Positions 1-9,144 are shown, numbered from the stretch's first letter. The stretch is DNA of 64,000 bases from Pseudomonas aegrilactucae (GCF_019168305.1 NZ_JAHTBI010000056.1:1-64000), one strand, 5' to 3'. Notes: generated by a model not told the origin, from the letters alone. Numbers and translations are program-made.

Positions 1-36
1 GTACGGGGGGCTTTTTTCATTGTTCTTCAGGGCCCT

Positions 37-120
37 TTCGCTGGCAAGCCAGCTCCCACAGGTACTGCACGGGCCTCAAGCTCGGTGATATCCCTGTGGG
101 AGCTGGCTTGCCAGCGAAGG
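37..120. repeat. REP pair (inverted)
   Basis: Two inverted copies of the Pseudomonas-type REP core GCTGGCAAGCCAGCTCCCAC, left arm about 37-62 and right arm about 93-120, separated by about 30 bases. The pair lies just after the stop of the lytic transglycosylase gene. The same paired arrangement recurs four more times in the window. Such pairs fold into long hairpins and are usually extragenic. Confidence 0.9.
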
Positions 121-133
121 TCGCGCTGCGCGG

Positions 134-1450
134 TCAGCGGCTGCGCAGGCTTTCCAGCAGCTTGTGCGTCGGGTAGCCATCAGCCGGCCAGCCCTGCGCC
201 TGCTGGGCACTGCGGATCGCCTTGCGCGTGTTCGCGCCGATGATCCCGTCTGGCGCACCCGCATCGTACTGGTGGGCACTCAGCAGCTCCTGCAACTCGA
301 TGCGCTCGCTGCGGCTCAGCGGCAGGTCATCCTTGGGCCACGAGCCGCGAATGAAGCCGGCGCTGTCAAAACGCTCGGCCAGCAGGCTCACCGCCAGGGC
401 GTAGGACGACGAGTTGTTGTACTTGAGGATCGCGCGGAAGTTGTCCAGCACCAGGAAAGCCGGGCCACGTGCACCGGCCGGCAGCAGCAGGGCTGCAGAC
501 AGCTGCTCGGTGCCGGCCGGTGCGCGTGCGTCGGCCGGCAGGGTCACGCCCATCTGCTGCCACTCGGCCACGCTCTTGCGCAGGCTGCCGTCGGCCAGCC
601 AGTAGTCGAAACCACTTGGCACCTGCACTTCGAAGCCCCACGGCTCGCCACGCTTCCAGCCGGAGCTTTGCAGGTAGTGCGCGGTGGAGGCCAGCGCATC
701 GGCCGAGCTCTTCCAGATATCGCGGCGACCGTCACCGTCGAAATCCACGGCGTGGGTGTTGTAGGTGGTGGGGATGAACTGGGTCTGGCCCATGGCGCCG
801 GCCCATGAGCCAAGCATGGCCTCGGGCTGGATATCGCCGTTCTGCAGGATCTGCAGCGCGGCAGTCAACTGTGCCTGGGCAAACGCCGGGCGACGCCCTT
901 CGTAGGCCAGGGTCGCGAGTGAGCGGATCACCGACTTGCTGCCTTGGAACTGGCCGAAATTGCTTTCCATGCCCCACACCGATACCAGCACGCGCCGGTC
1001 GACGCCATAGCGTTGCTCAAGCTGGCTGAGCAGTACCGCGTGCTGCTCGAGCAGTTTCTTGCCGTTGCGCACGCGTACAGGCGACAGCGCACCGTCGAGG
1101 TACTCCCACACCGGGCGAGCGAATTCGGGCTGGCTGCGGTCGGCCTTGATCACATCCAGGTCAGGTGTGACGCCCAGGAATGCACGGTCGAAGGTGGTCG
1201 GGTTGATACCGGCCTGCAGGGCCTGCTGGCGAAAACCTGCCTGCCATTGGGCAAAGGTCTGCAGCGGCTGAATTTCAGGGCTGGCGTCTGCGCTCGGGGT
1301 GGGCAGGGTGACCACCGGGTTGGGTTGCGCGGGAGCCAGGGGCAGGGTGTCGGCGACGGTAGGTTGCTCGGCACAGGCGACGAGCAGGATGAGGCTGGAG
1401 GCTGCAGTCAGCTGGCGAAGTTGCCGGCGACGGGAAAGGCAGAAGGGCAT
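134..1450 (-). CDS. MltB-family lytic murein transglycosylase, lipoprotein
   Basis: Predicted periplasmic or outer-membrane enzyme that cleaves the MurNAc-GlcNAc bond of peptidoglycan to give 1,6-anhydro products. The 438-residue protein opens with a basic stretch, a hydrophobic segment and a lipobox (LVAC, Cys26), so it should be lipid-anchored. The MltB-type catalytic domain fills roughly residues 65-355, with the likely catalytic Glu162 in WGMESNFG. A C-terminal peptidoglycan-binding-like domain (about 375-435, with the GIIGANTRKAI motif) follows. The ATG at 1450 was preferred because it gives a proper lipoprotein signal; an in-frame start 14 codons upstream would bury it. REP elements lie just beyond the stop. 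Family assignment is firm; which MltB paralogue this is cannot be settled here. Confidence 0.93.
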   Translation of the reverse strand: MPFCLSRRRQLRQLTAASSLILLVACAEQPTVADTLPLAPAQPNPVVTLPTPSADASPEIQPLQTFAQWQAGFRQQALQAGINPTTFDRAFLGVTPDLDVIKADRSQPEFARPVWEYLDGALSPVRVRNGKKLLEQHAVLLSQLEQRYGVDRRVLVSVWGMESNFGQFQGSKSVIRSLATLAYEGRRPAFAQAQLTAALQILQNGDIQPEAMLGSWAGAMGQTQFIPTTYNTHAVDFDGDGRRDIWKSSADALASTAHYLQSSGWKRGEPWGFEVQVPSGFDYWLADGSLRKSVAEWQQMGVTLPADARAPAGTEQLSAALLLPAGARGPAFLVLDNFRAILKYNNSSSYALAVSLLAERFDSAGFIRGSWPKDDLPLSRSERIELQELLSAHQYDAGAPDGIIGANTRKAIRSAQQAQGWPADGYPTHKLLESLRSR

Positions 1451-1511
1451 GCATGGGTCCAGGTATTTCAGGTCAGGTGCCGACCATACCACGCCTGTGG
1501 GTTTCTTGCTT

Positions 1512-1676
1512 TCATGCGGCCAAAAAGTAAGAAGCCTCCCAATCTCTCGATTGGAAGGCTTCGCGGCGGTAGCTGCCTTTGCCTTTGCCGGCGGGTTCCT
1601 GGCGGCTGCGGAACAAGGGCTGGGCGACGATGGATTTGGCCTTGTTGGGCCGGTTTTTTGCTGGCTTTTTGCTCAT
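1512..1676 (-). CDS. arfA: Alternative ribosome-rescue factor ArfA
   Basis: A 54-residue basic protein that carries the ArfA signature: PLFRSRQE, then KGKGSYRR, then WEAS, in the same order as Escherichia coli ArfA. ArfA enters ribosomes stalled on mRNAs lacking a stop codon and recruits RF2, as back-up to tmRNA-SmpB. The ATG at 1676 begins MSKKPAKNRP. The last third of the frame (1531-1562) encodes a perfect terminator-like hairpin, so much of the transcript may end or be cut before the stop codon. In known arfA genes this makes the mRNA itself a tmRNA substrate and couples ArfA synthesis to tmRNA failure. It sits between holA and the transglycosylase gene, with a REP pair upstream. Confidence 0.9.
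   Translation of the reverse strand: MSKKPAKNRPNKAKSIVAQPLFRSRQEPAGKGKGSYRREAFQSRDWEASYFLAA
1531..1562 (-). terminator. Intragenic terminator/RNase III-type hairpin in arfA
   Basis: On the minus strand a 14-bp stem with a single G-U pair (GAAGCCUUCCAAUC against GAUUGGGAGGCUUC) closes a GAGA tetraloop, followed by UUACUUUUUGG. The hairpin lies inside arfA and ends about 17 bases before its stop codon. It fits the regulatory hairpin known from other arfA genes, which yields non-stop mRNA by termination or RNase III cleavage. Confidence 0.85.
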
Positions 1677-1724
1677 GGCAGTGGTCCTGCTGAGTGGATG
1701 TCCGGCGCAATATAGGCGCTGAAT

Positions 1725-1802
1725 CCTTCGCTGGCAAGCCAGCTCCCACAGGGATTTGCGGCGCTCATGAAAAACCTGTGGGAGCTGGCTTGCCAGCGAA
1801 GG
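1725..1802. repeat. REP pair (inverted)
   Basis: Left arm about 1725-1753 and right arm about 1775-1802 carry the same core as the pair at 37-120 in inverted orientation, with a spacer of about 21 bases. It separates holA from arfA, both on the minus strand. Confidence 0.9.
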
Positions 1803-1823
1803 CCGCGCCACAGTGAGTCAGGC

Positions 1824-2861
1824 TTACTCGGCCGGCAACGCCAGGCGCTGCCCTGCCATCAGCAGCGACAACCGCGACAGGCTCACCCACGGCGAACCCT
1901 GGGCCTGGCCCTTGATCTGCGCATCGATGCGCTGGGCATCCTGCAGCAATTGCCCCCAGCGTTGCGCCGAATGGCGTTGCAGGGCCTTGCTCATCAGCGG
2001 CCTGCGCTTGTCCCACACCGGGGGGCGGGCCTGGCTGAAAGCCTTGTCCAGCGGCACGCCCTGGCTGAACTGCTGGGCCAGGCCGGCCAGCACCCGCAAC
2101 TCGCGCGCCAGCGCCCACAGAATCACCGGCGGCTCGACCCCTTCACCGCGTAAGCCCTGCAGCATGCGCAGGGCATGTGCCGCCTCGCCATTGAGGATCG
2201 CGTCGACCAGGCCAAACACGTCAAAGCGGGCACTGTCGGCCACCGCTCCCTGTACGGTTTCGACCGTGATCTGATTGCCATCGGCCAGCAGCTTGAGCTT
2301 TTCGATTTCCTGCGCCGCCGCCAGCAGGTTGCCTTCGACACGGGCGGCGATCAGTTCCACCGCATCGCGCTGGGCCGACAGCCCGGCCTGGGCCAGGCGC
2401 TGGTTGATCCATTGCGGCAACTGGTGGGTGTCCACCGGCCAGATCTGCACGAACTGCACCTGCTGGCCGTCGATCAGCGCCTTGCCCCACTTGGTCTTCT
2501 GCGCACTGCCGTCGAGCTTGGGCAGGCTGATCAGCAGCAGGGTGTCTTCGGCGGGGCGCGTGCAGTACTCGATCAGCGCGGCCGCGCCCTTGTCCCCCGG
2601 TTTGCCCGACGGCAGGCGCAATTCCAGCACCCGCTTTTGCGCGAACAGCGAGAGGCTGGCCCCGGCCTGCAGCAGGGTGCCCCAGTCGAAGTTGGCATCG
2701 GCACTGAATACCTGGCGTTCGTCGAAACCTTGCTGGCGGGCAGCCAGGCGGATGGCGTCGGCGGCTTCCTGGCACAGCAGCGGGTCGTCGCCACTGATCA
2801 CGTAGACCGGCGCGAGGCTGCCTTGCAGGTGCTTGGGGAGTTGGGCGGGGGTGAGCTTCAT
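1824..2861 (-). CDS. holA: DNA polymerase III subunit delta
   Basis: Clamp-loader subunit that opens the beta sliding clamp for the replicative polymerase. The 345 residues match the normal family length (about 340). The N-terminal region has the clamp-binding loop around SLFAQKR (Leu72-Phe73), equivalent to the Leu-Phe wedge of the E. coli protein. The context leuS-lptE-holA on one strand is the usual gammaproteobacterial operon; lptE ends only 36 bases upstream. Start at the ATG giving MKLTPAQL. Identification is based on length, motif and synteny together. Confidence 0.95.
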   Translation of the reverse strand: MKLTPAQLPKHLQGSLAPVYVISGDDPLLCQEAADAIRLAARQQGFDERQVFSADANFDWGTLLQAGASLSLFAQKRVLELRLPSGKPGDKGAAALIEYCTRPAEDTLLLISLPKLDGSAQKTKWGKALIDGQQVQFVQIWPVDTHQLPQWINQRLAQAGLSAQRDAVELIAARVEGNLLAAAQEIEKLKLLADGNQITVETVQGAVADSARFDVFGLVDAILNGEAAHALRMLQGLRGEGVEPPVILWALARELRVLAGLAQQFSQGVPLDKAFSQARPPVWDKRRPLMSKALQRHSAQRWGQLLQDAQRIDAQIKGQAQGSPWVSLSRLSLLMAGQRLALPAE

Positions 2862-2897
2862 GGGGTCAGGCGGGGCGCCGAAGCGCCCCGTTCAGGC

Positions 2898-3503
2898 TCA
2901 GTTGGCCGGCAGTTCCAGCGGCGATTGCTGGGGCTGCGCGTCTTGTGCACGGCGGGCAGCTTCGACCGCCTGGGCCTCGGCCTTGGCGCGTTCGTCGGCT
3001 TCCTGTTGCAGGGCGTTGAGTTGTTCCGGCGTCAGCAGTTGCAGGCGCAGGACCATCTTCTGCACCATTTCGCGGCGCATTTCATCACGAATCTGATCGG
3101 CTTCCTGGTCGGAGCCGGCCAGGTTGTTGCTGTCATGCACGTAGGTCTTCTGCACTTCGAGCTTGTCGGTCAGCAGGCTCAGGTTGTCCAGGCCGCGGAT
3201 CTCGTAGGTCAGCTCGCTGTTCAGTTCGTATTCTGCCGAGCGCCCGCCGCCAGCGTAGCTGGCCGCGCGCCGGGTTTCCTGTTCGTTGGTCAGAATCAGC
3301 TTGTAAGGCGCACCCTTGTGCACGTTGACACCGCTGTTCTCGAGTACTTCACGCAGTTGCGTGACGGTCGTGCCGTAGGCATTGCGCGCGCTCAGGTCCA
3401 GTTCCTTCAGGCTCAGCTCGGTAACGCCGGTGCCGCGCAGGTGGAAACCGCAGGCGCTGAGCAGGACAGCCAGGCCCATCACCAGCAGATTGCGTTTGAT
3501 CAT
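2898..3503 (-). CDS. lptE: LPS-assembly lipoprotein LptE
   Basis: Outer-membrane lipoprotein that plugs the LptD barrel and helps insert lipopolysaccharide at the cell surface. The 201-residue protein begins with a signal peptide ending in a lipobox (LLSAC, Cys18), followed by GFHLRGTG, the typical LptE start of the mature part. The C-terminus (about 170-201) is rich in Ala, Gln and Glu and probably helical. The ATG at 3503 is preceded by a good Shine-Dalgarno (GGAG, about 7 bases away), which excludes the longer frame running into leuS. It is the second gene of the leuS-lptE-holA operon, 59 bases after leuS. Confidence 0.95.
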   Translation of the reverse strand: MIKRNLLVMGLAVLLSACGFHLRGTGVTELSLKELDLSARNAYGTTVTQLREVLENSGVNVHKGAPYKLILTNEQETRRAASYAGGGRSAEYELNSELTYEIRGLDNLSLLTDKLEVQKTYVHDSNNLAGSDQEADQIRDEMRREMVQKMVLRLQLLTPEQLNALQQEADERAKAEAQAVEAARRAQDAQPQQSPLELPAN

Positions 3504-3562
3504 CTTGTTGCTCCCTTGAACCTTGTGGGCTGTGCGGGCGCCGCTCAGGGCGCCCGTTGCTG

Positions 3563-6169
3563 TCAGTTGGCGACGATATTGACCAGCTTGCCGGGTACCA
3601 CGATCACCTTGCGGATGCTCAGGCCTTCTGTGAAGCGCAGCACGTTCTCGTTGCTGCGCGCCGCGGCCTCGACCTCTTCGCGGCTGGCGGTGGCAGGCAT
3701 CTCGATATGCCCGCGCAGCTTGCCGTTGACCTGGATTACCAGTGCAATGCTGTCCTGCACCAGTGCGCTTTCGTCCAGTACCGGCCAGCCGGCATCGATG
3801 ACCGCGCCGTCGTGACCCAGGCGCTGCCACAGCTCATGGCTGATGTGCGGGGTGATCGGTGCCAGCAGCAGGGCGACGGTTTCCAGGCCTTCGTGGATCA
3901 GCGCACGGTCCTGTTCGGTGGCGTGCGAGGCTTTTTCCAGCACGTTCATCAGGGTCATCACCTGGGCGATGGCGGTGTTGAACTTGTGGTGTTGGCCCAC
4001 ATCGACGCTGGCCTGCTTGATGGCGGCGTGGATGGCACGGCGCACCAGCTTCTGGGCGTCGTCCAGGCTGGACAGGTCCAGCGTGCCCGGCAGGCCCTGG
4101 CCAACGTGGGCCTGGGCCAGGCGCCAGACACGGCGCAGGAAGCGGTTGGCGCCCTCGACACCGGAGTCGGACCATTCCAGGCTCATGTCCGGTGGCGAGG
4201 CGAACATCATGAACAGGCGGCAGGTGTCGGCGCCGTAGGCATCGATCATCGCTTGCGGGTCGACGCCGTTGTTCTTGGACTTGGACATCTTCTCGGTGCC
4301 GCCGATTTCCACCGGCAGGCCGTCGGTCTTCAGGCGCGCGCCGATGATCTTGGCCTTGGCATCACGCTCGATTTCGACGTCGGCCGGGTTGAACCAGTCC
4401 TTGCCGCCGTTGCTGGCGACACGGTAGTAGGTTTCGGCCACGACCATGCCCTGGGTCAGCAGGTTCTTGAAGGGCTCGTTGGAGGTGACCAGGCCTTCGT
4501 CGCGCATCAGCTTGTGGAAGAAGCGTGCGTACAGCAGGTGCAGGATCGCGTGTTCGATGCCGCCGATGTACTGGTCCACCGGCAGCCAGTGGTTGGCGGC
4601 CTTGGGGTCGACCATGCCGTGCTCGTAGTTCGGCGAGGCATAGCGTGCGAAGTACCAGGACGACTCGACGAAGGTGTCCATGGTGTCGGTTTCGCGCTTG
4701 GCGGGTGCGCCACAGGTCGGGCAACTGCATTCATAGAATTCGGGCAGGCGCGCCAGTGGCGAACCGGCGCCGTCCGGCACCACGTTCTCTGGCAGGGTGA
4801 CGGGCAACTGGTCCTCTGGCACCGGCACGTCGCCGCAGGTGTCACAGTGGATGATCGGGATCGGGCAGCCCCAGTAGCGCTGGCGGCTGATGCCCCAGTC
4901 GCGCAGGCGGAACTGGGTGCGCGACTTGCCCAGTTCCTTCTTGATCAGGGCGGCTTCGATGGCGTCGAACGCACCGGCGAAGTCCAGGCCGTCGAACTCG
5001 GCCGAGTTGATCAGTTGGCCATGCTCGCCGTAGGCGGCCTGCCATTCGCTGCCCACTTCATCGCCGGCGCTGGTGCGCACCACGGCCTTGATTGGCAGGT
5101 TGTACTTGGTGGCGAACTCGAAATCGCGCTCGTCGTGGGCCGGTACGGCCATGACCGCGCCGTCGCCGTAGTGCATCAGCACGTAGTTGGCGACCCACAC
5201 CGGCAGCTTCTCGCCGGTCAGCGGGTGTTCGACCAGCAGGGAAGTGGCCAGGCCTTTCTTCTCCTGGGTGGCGATGTCGGCTTCGGCGACGCTGCCGCCC
5301 TTGCAGGCATCGATGAACGCTTGCAGCTCGGGGTTGCCCTGGGCGGCGAGGGTGGCCAGCGGGTGCTCGGCGGCGACCGCGACGTAGGTCGCGCCCATCA
5401 GCGTGTCGGGGCGTGTGGTGAAGACCTTGAGTGCGCCGGCCTCGCCGATGCTGGCCTGGTCGTAGGGGAACGACACTTCCATGCCGCGCGACTTGCCGAT
5501 CCAGTTGCGCTGCATGGTCTTGACCTGTTCAGGCCAGCCCGGCAACTCGTCGAGGCTTTCCAGCAGCTCGTCGGCGTACGCAGTGATCTTGAAGTAGTAC
5601 ATCGGGATTTCGCGCTTCTCGATCAGCGCGCCCGAACGCCAGCCACGGCCGTCGATGACCTGCTCGTTGGCCAGTACGGTCTGGTCGGCCGGGTCCCAGT
5701 TCACGGTACCGTTCTTGCGGTAGATCACGCCCTTTTCGAACAGGCGGGTGAACAGCCACTGTTCCCAGCGGTAGTAGTCCGGCTTGCAGGTGGTGACTTC
5801 GCGGGACCAGTCGATCGCCAGGCCCAGGCTCTTGAGCTGGGTCTTCATGTAATCGATGTTTTCGTAGGTCCACTTGGCGGGCGCGACGTTGTTCTTCATC
5901 GCGGCGTTTTCCGCCGGCATGCCGAAGGCGTCCCAGCCCATTGGCTGCAGGACGTTCTTGCCGAGCATGCGCTGGTAGCGCGCGATCACGTCGCCGATGG
6001 TGTAGTTGCGCACGTGGCCCATGTGCAGCTTGCCGCTTGGGTAAGGGAACATCGACAGGCAGTAGTACGTGTCCTTGCCTGGCTGTTCACTGACTTCAAA
6101 AGACTTGTGCTCGTTCCAGTAAGACTGGGCGGCGGCTTCGATTTCGCGGGGCTGATAGAGTTCGTGCAT
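3563..6169 (-). CDS. leuS: Leucine-tRNA ligase
   Basis: Class I aminoacyl-tRNA synthetase that charges tRNA-Leu, cytoplasmic. Full length at 868 residues. The HIGH-type motif reads HMGH (residues 49-52) and the KMSKS loop is intact near residue 627 in TEKMSKSKNNG. The insertion with paired Cys residues (CDTCGD and CSCPTCG, about 440-490) fits the zinc-binding region, and the editing domain lies between about 220 and 420. First gene of the leuS-lptE-holA operon. A 238-base region upstream separates it from a divergent gene and should hold its promoter. Confidence 0.98.
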   Translation of the reverse strand: MHELYQPREIEAAAQSYWNEHKSFEVSEQPGKDTYYCLSMFPYPSGKLHMGHVRNYTIGDVIARYQRMLGKNVLQPMGWDAFGMPAENAAMKNNVAPAKWTYENIDYMKTQLKSLGLAIDWSREVTTCKPDYYRWEQWLFTRLFEKGVIYRKNGTVNWDPADQTVLANEQVIDGRGWRSGALIEKREIPMYYFKITAYADELLESLDELPGWPEQVKTMQRNWIGKSRGMEVSFPYDQASIGEAGALKVFTTRPDTLMGATYVAVAAEHPLATLAAQGNPELQAFIDACKGGSVAEADIATQEKKGLATSLLVEHPLTGEKLPVWVANYVLMHYGDGAVMAVPAHDERDFEFATKYNLPIKAVVRTSAGDEVGSEWQAAYGEHGQLINSAEFDGLDFAGAFDAIEAALIKKELGKSRTQFRLRDWGISRQRYWGCPIPIIHCDTCGDVPVPEDQLPVTLPENVVPDGAGSPLARLPEFYECSCPTCGAPAKRETDTMDTFVESSWYFARYASPNYEHGMVDPKAANHWLPVDQYIGGIEHAILHLLYARFFHKLMRDEGLVTSNEPFKNLLTQGMVVAETYYRVASNGGKDWFNPADVEIERDAKAKIIGARLKTDGLPVEIGGTEKMSKSKNNGVDPQAMIDAYGADTCRLFMMFASPPDMSLEWSDSGVEGANRFLRRVWRLAQAHVGQGLPGTLDLSSLDDAQKLVRRAIHAAIKQASVDVGQHHKFNTAIAQVMTLMNVLEKASHATEQDRALIHEGLETVALLLAPITPHISHELWQRLGHDGAVIDAGWPVLDESALVQDSIALVIQVNGKLRGHIEMPATASREEVEAAARSNENVLRFTEGLSIRKVIVVPGKLVNIVAN

Positions 6170-6407
6170 GGCTACTTTGCGCTGAGAAATGGGAGACCTT
6201 ATCCAGGCTGGTTTAAAACCGTAGCGCCCGGCAATCCGGTGTCAAGAGTGAACGCCGTAGCATACATGACCCCCATCCATCGTGGGAAACCCTGATTGCA
6301 TCAGTGTCGGCGTCGCGGGCCGTTGGTCGCGGCGCCGGGCCGGTTTTTCGAGTGCCGCTAAGCTGACGTGTGGGGGAGATGAATTCTATCTTCAATGAGG
6401 TGAACGG

Positions 6408-6725
6408 ATGGGAGAGTCGCAGCTACAAGCACTGAAACCGGAGCTTTACGAGCGGTTGATCGACCGTCTGGGGCTTGCCCTGGACACCGCGCGCACCGCC
6501 GTTCGATTACGCGATGAAATGCCTGCTGAGTTGGAATTGCGTGGCCTGAGCCGCGCCGAATTCGATGTGATCAAGGCCTACCTGGAGTCGCTTCCAGCAG
6601 GCCGGCAGGGAAGCACCGGCGCGACACAGCAAGCGCAGTCGTCGCCTTCGGCCAGGGTTGTCTGGCTAAAGGACAAGGCCCGCTCCACCACCACGGAAAA
6701 ACCCAGAACGCTGCACTGCAAATAA
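6408..6725 (+). CDS. Conserved hypothetical protein
   Basis: A 105-residue cytoplasmic protein with no signal peptide or membrane segment. The first 65 residues look helical and acidic-basic mixed (LYERLIDRLGLALDTARTAV), and the tail from about 68 on is low-complexity (Ser, Thr, Gln) and basic at the end. I do not recognise a domain. It is divergent from leuS and points toward the ydcF-like gene. I recall a small hypothetical at the same place next to leuS in other Pseudomonas, which supports it being a real gene, but no function can be given. Confidence 0.7.
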   Translation: MGESQLQALKPELYERLIDRLGLALDTARTAVRLRDEMPAELELRGLSRAEFDVIKAYLESLPAGRQGSTGATQQAQSSPSARVVWLKDKARSTTTEKPRTLHCK

Positions 6726-6851
6726 CCGTTCGGGACAGTCAGGCGCAGCCGGAGTGTGCCACGTACATGTCAATCTCGCTGATCGGCGCCTGGTGATCGT
6801 TGTTGCCAGGCGTCGTTTCTCTGTAGCCTTGGGCATCCCTGGAGGTGCCTG

Positions 6852-7613
6852 ATGCCATTGCGCTATTTCATCAAACAGATCCTCTTGCCGCCCGGCGTGC
6901 TGTTGCTGCTGCTGTTGGCTGCCTGGTGGCTGCGTCGTCGTTGGCCACGCACTGCGCTGCTGTGCCTTGTCTCGGGGCTGGGCGGGTTGTGGCTGATGAG
7001 CCTGCCGGTGGTGGTCGAGTTCGCCGCGCGCCAGTTGGAGAACGTACCGGCCATCGAGCCTGCGCAGTGGCCGGCGCTGGCCGCCCAGGCCGACGCGATC
7101 GTGGTGCTGGGCGCGGGGCGTGAGCGCGGGGACCCGGCGTGGGGCAATGCCGACCAGCCCTCCGGTGTGGCCCTGGAGCGCATGCGCTATGCCGCGCAAC
7201 TGGCCAGGGCCAGTGGCTTGCCGCTACTGACCACGGGTGGTTTGCACTACGGCACGCCGCCCAGCGAAGCCAGGCTGATGGCTGATTCGCTGCAGCGTGA
7301 TTTCGGCGTGAGTGTGCGCTGGCAGGAGGAGCAAAGCCGCACCACCTGGGAAAACGCTCAGATGAGCGCTGCGGTGTTGCTGCCGCAGGGCATCAGGCGC
7401 GTGGTGGTGGTGACCCAGTCCTGGCACATGAGGCGCTCGGTGTGGAGCTTCGAGCGTGCAGGCTTCGAGGTGATGGGCGCGCCGGTCGGCTTTCTGGGCA
7501 ATGACAACGCCCGCCCGTTCGGCGGCTGGATGCCGGAGAACAAGGCGATGTGGCAAAACGGCCAACTGCTCAACGAAGCGGTCGGCCTGCTCGGCTATCG
7601 CCTGTTCTACTAG
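6852..7613 (+). CDS. YdcF/SanA/ElyC-family (DUF218) envelope protein
   Basis: Membrane-anchored protein of 253 residues. Two hydrophobic segments (about 8-25 and 33-57) precede a DUF218 domain (about 75-235) with the characteristic ADAIVVLGAG at its start, TTGG in the middle and SRTTWENA toward the end. Members of this family (ElyC, SanA) affect envelope integrity and peptidoglycan precursor metabolism in E. coli; the biochemical activity is still unclear. It converges on lnt, with only 5 bases between the two stop codons. Confidence 0.88.
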   Translation: MPLRYFIKQILLPPGVLLLLLLAAWWLRRRWPRTALLCLVSGLGGLWLMSLPVVVEFAARQLENVPAIEPAQWPALAAQADAIVVLGAGRERGDPAWGNADQPSGVALERMRYAAQLARASGLPLLTTGGLHYGTPPSEARLMADSLQRDFGVSVRWQEEQSRTTWENAQMSAAVLLPQGIRRVVVVTQSWHMRRSVWSFERAGFEVMGAPVGFLGNDNARPFGGWMPENKAMWQNGQLLNEAVGLLGYRLFY

Positions 7614-7618
7614 TGCGT

Positions 7619-9136
7619 CTAGACCGTCTTGGCGATTCGGCTGGCCAGCAAGGCCCAGCCGAACAGCAGCATGCAGACGATCAGCATGGGCCATGAGCGC
7701 CATTGCAGGTACGGCGTGAGCCCCTGCATCGGCACCACCTCGCCATAGAGAATGGCGCGTTCGAACTGCGGGATCTGCACGCTGATCCTGCCGAACGGGT
7801 CGATCAGCCCGGTGACGCCGTTGTTGGTTGCGCGGATCATCCAGCGCCCGGCTTCAAGGGCACGCATCTGCGCCATCTGCAGGTGCTGGATCGGGCCGAT
7901 CGACTTGCCGAACCAGGTGTCGTTGCTGATGGTCAGCAGAATGTCGCTCCTGGCCGCAAGGCTGGCGGCCAGCTCCGGGTAGACCACTTCGTAGCAGATC
8001 ATCGGGGCAAAGTGGTAGCCCTTGGCCTGCAGCATCGCCTGGTCTTCGGGGCCGCGGGCAAAGTCCGACATCGGCAGGTCGAAGAAGGCGATCAGGCCGC
8101 GCAGCATGTCCTGCAGTGGCACGTACTCGCCAAACGGCACCAGTTTCTGCTTGAGGTAGGTGCCATCGCCTTCGCCCACCACGGTGATGCCGTTGTAGTA
8201 ACGGCGCTGCTGGTGCACCACTTCACGAATCGGTACCCCGGTGATCAGTGCCGAGTGGCGGTCGCTGGCGAAGCTGCCCATCATGTCCAGGTAACCCTGG
8301 GCCTGCTCCTTGAGCACGGGCACCGCTGTTTCCGGCCATACGATGATGTCCACCGGCCTGGAACTGAAGCTCATGTCGCGGTACAGCGCCAGTTGCCGGT
8401 TGAGCTGCTCGGGGTCCCACTTGAGTTCCTGTTCGACATTGCCCTGGATCGCCGCCACGCTCAGCGGCTCGCCCGCCGGCGTGGTCCAGGCATGGCCCTT
8501 GAGGGCCTGGCCGGCCATCCATGGCGCGAACAGCAGCAGCGCGCCGAGGGCCATGAAGCCCTTGCGCTCGCGCAGCCGGTGCAGGTTGCACAGCAGCGCA
8601 GCAGTCAGTGCCAGGGTGAACGACACCAGCCACATGCCGCCCAGCGGGGCCAGCCCGGCAAGCGGGCCGTCGAGCTGGCTGTAGCCGGCATAGAGCCACG
8701 GGAAACCGGTGAGGAACCAGCCGCGGAAGGCTTCCTGGCCCAGCCACAGGGCGGCAAAGCACAGTGCGTCTGCCAGTGGCGCCTCGGGGCGACGCAGCCA
8801 GCGCGCCCATAGCCAGGCCGGCAGGGCGAAAAACCAGGCAATGGCGGCGAAGAACAGCAGCATCAGGCCGCCGGCCAGCAGCGCCGAGGCGCCACCATAG
8901 TCGTGGATGCTGACGTAGATCCACCAGGTACCGGCGCCGAACAGGCCAAAGCCATAACACCAGCCGCGCCCCAGCGCCTGGCGCGGGGTGAGGTCGCGCA
9001 GCCCCAGATAGAAGAGCGCCAGCGACAGCAGCGACAGCGCCCAGATGTCGAAGGGCGCCAGCGTCAGCGGGGTCAGGGCACCGGCCGCCACGGCCAGCAG
9101 GTTACCGGGCCAGCCGGGGCGGGTGATCCAGCGCAT
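7619..9136 (-). CDS. lnt: Apolipoprotein N-acyltransferase
   Basis: Inner-membrane enzyme that adds the third acyl chain to lipoproteins, the last maturation step before Lol sorting. The 505 residues hold six or so N-terminal membrane segments (1-200), a nitrilase-like periplasmic domain (about 220-470) and a last membrane helix near the C-terminus. The catalytic triad is visible: Glu269 in WPETAVP, a Lys in KQKLVPFGEY near residue 330, and Cys381 in MICYEVV. It is the last gene of the miaB-ybeZ-ybeY-corC-lnt cluster, 8 bases after corC, so probably cotranscribed. The window encodes several of its substrates (LptE, BamE, the transglycosylase). Confidence 0.97.
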   Translation of the reverse strand: MRWITRPGWPGNLLAVAAGALTPLTLAPFDIWALSLLSLALFYLGLRDLTPRQALGRGWCYGFGLFGAGTWWIYVSIHDYGGASALLAGGLMLLFFAAIAWFFALPAWLWARWLRRPEAPLADALCFAALWLGQEAFRGWFLTGFPWLYAGYSQLDGPLAGLAPLGGMWLVSFTLALTAALLCNLHRLRERKGFMALGALLLFAPWMAGQALKGHAWTTPAGEPLSVAAIQGNVEQELKWDPEQLNRQLALYRDMSFSSRPVDIIVWPETAVPVLKEQAQGYLDMMGSFASDRHSALITGVPIREVVHQQRRYYNGITVVGEGDGTYLKQKLVPFGEYVPLQDMLRGLIAFFDLPMSDFARGPEDQAMLQAKGYHFAPMICYEVVYPELAASLAARSDILLTISNDTWFGKSIGPIQHLQMAQMRALEAGRWMIRATNNGVTGLIDPFGRISVQIPQFERAILYGEVVPMQGLTPYLQWRSWPMLIVCMLLFGWALLASRIAKTV

Positions 9137-9144
9137 GGTTGTCC

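Noticed and set aside
3557..6295. Very long open frame opposite leuS (over 900 codons)
   Set aside because: leuS on the other strand is certain; the antisense frame lacks any family pattern and is explained by GC-rich third positions.
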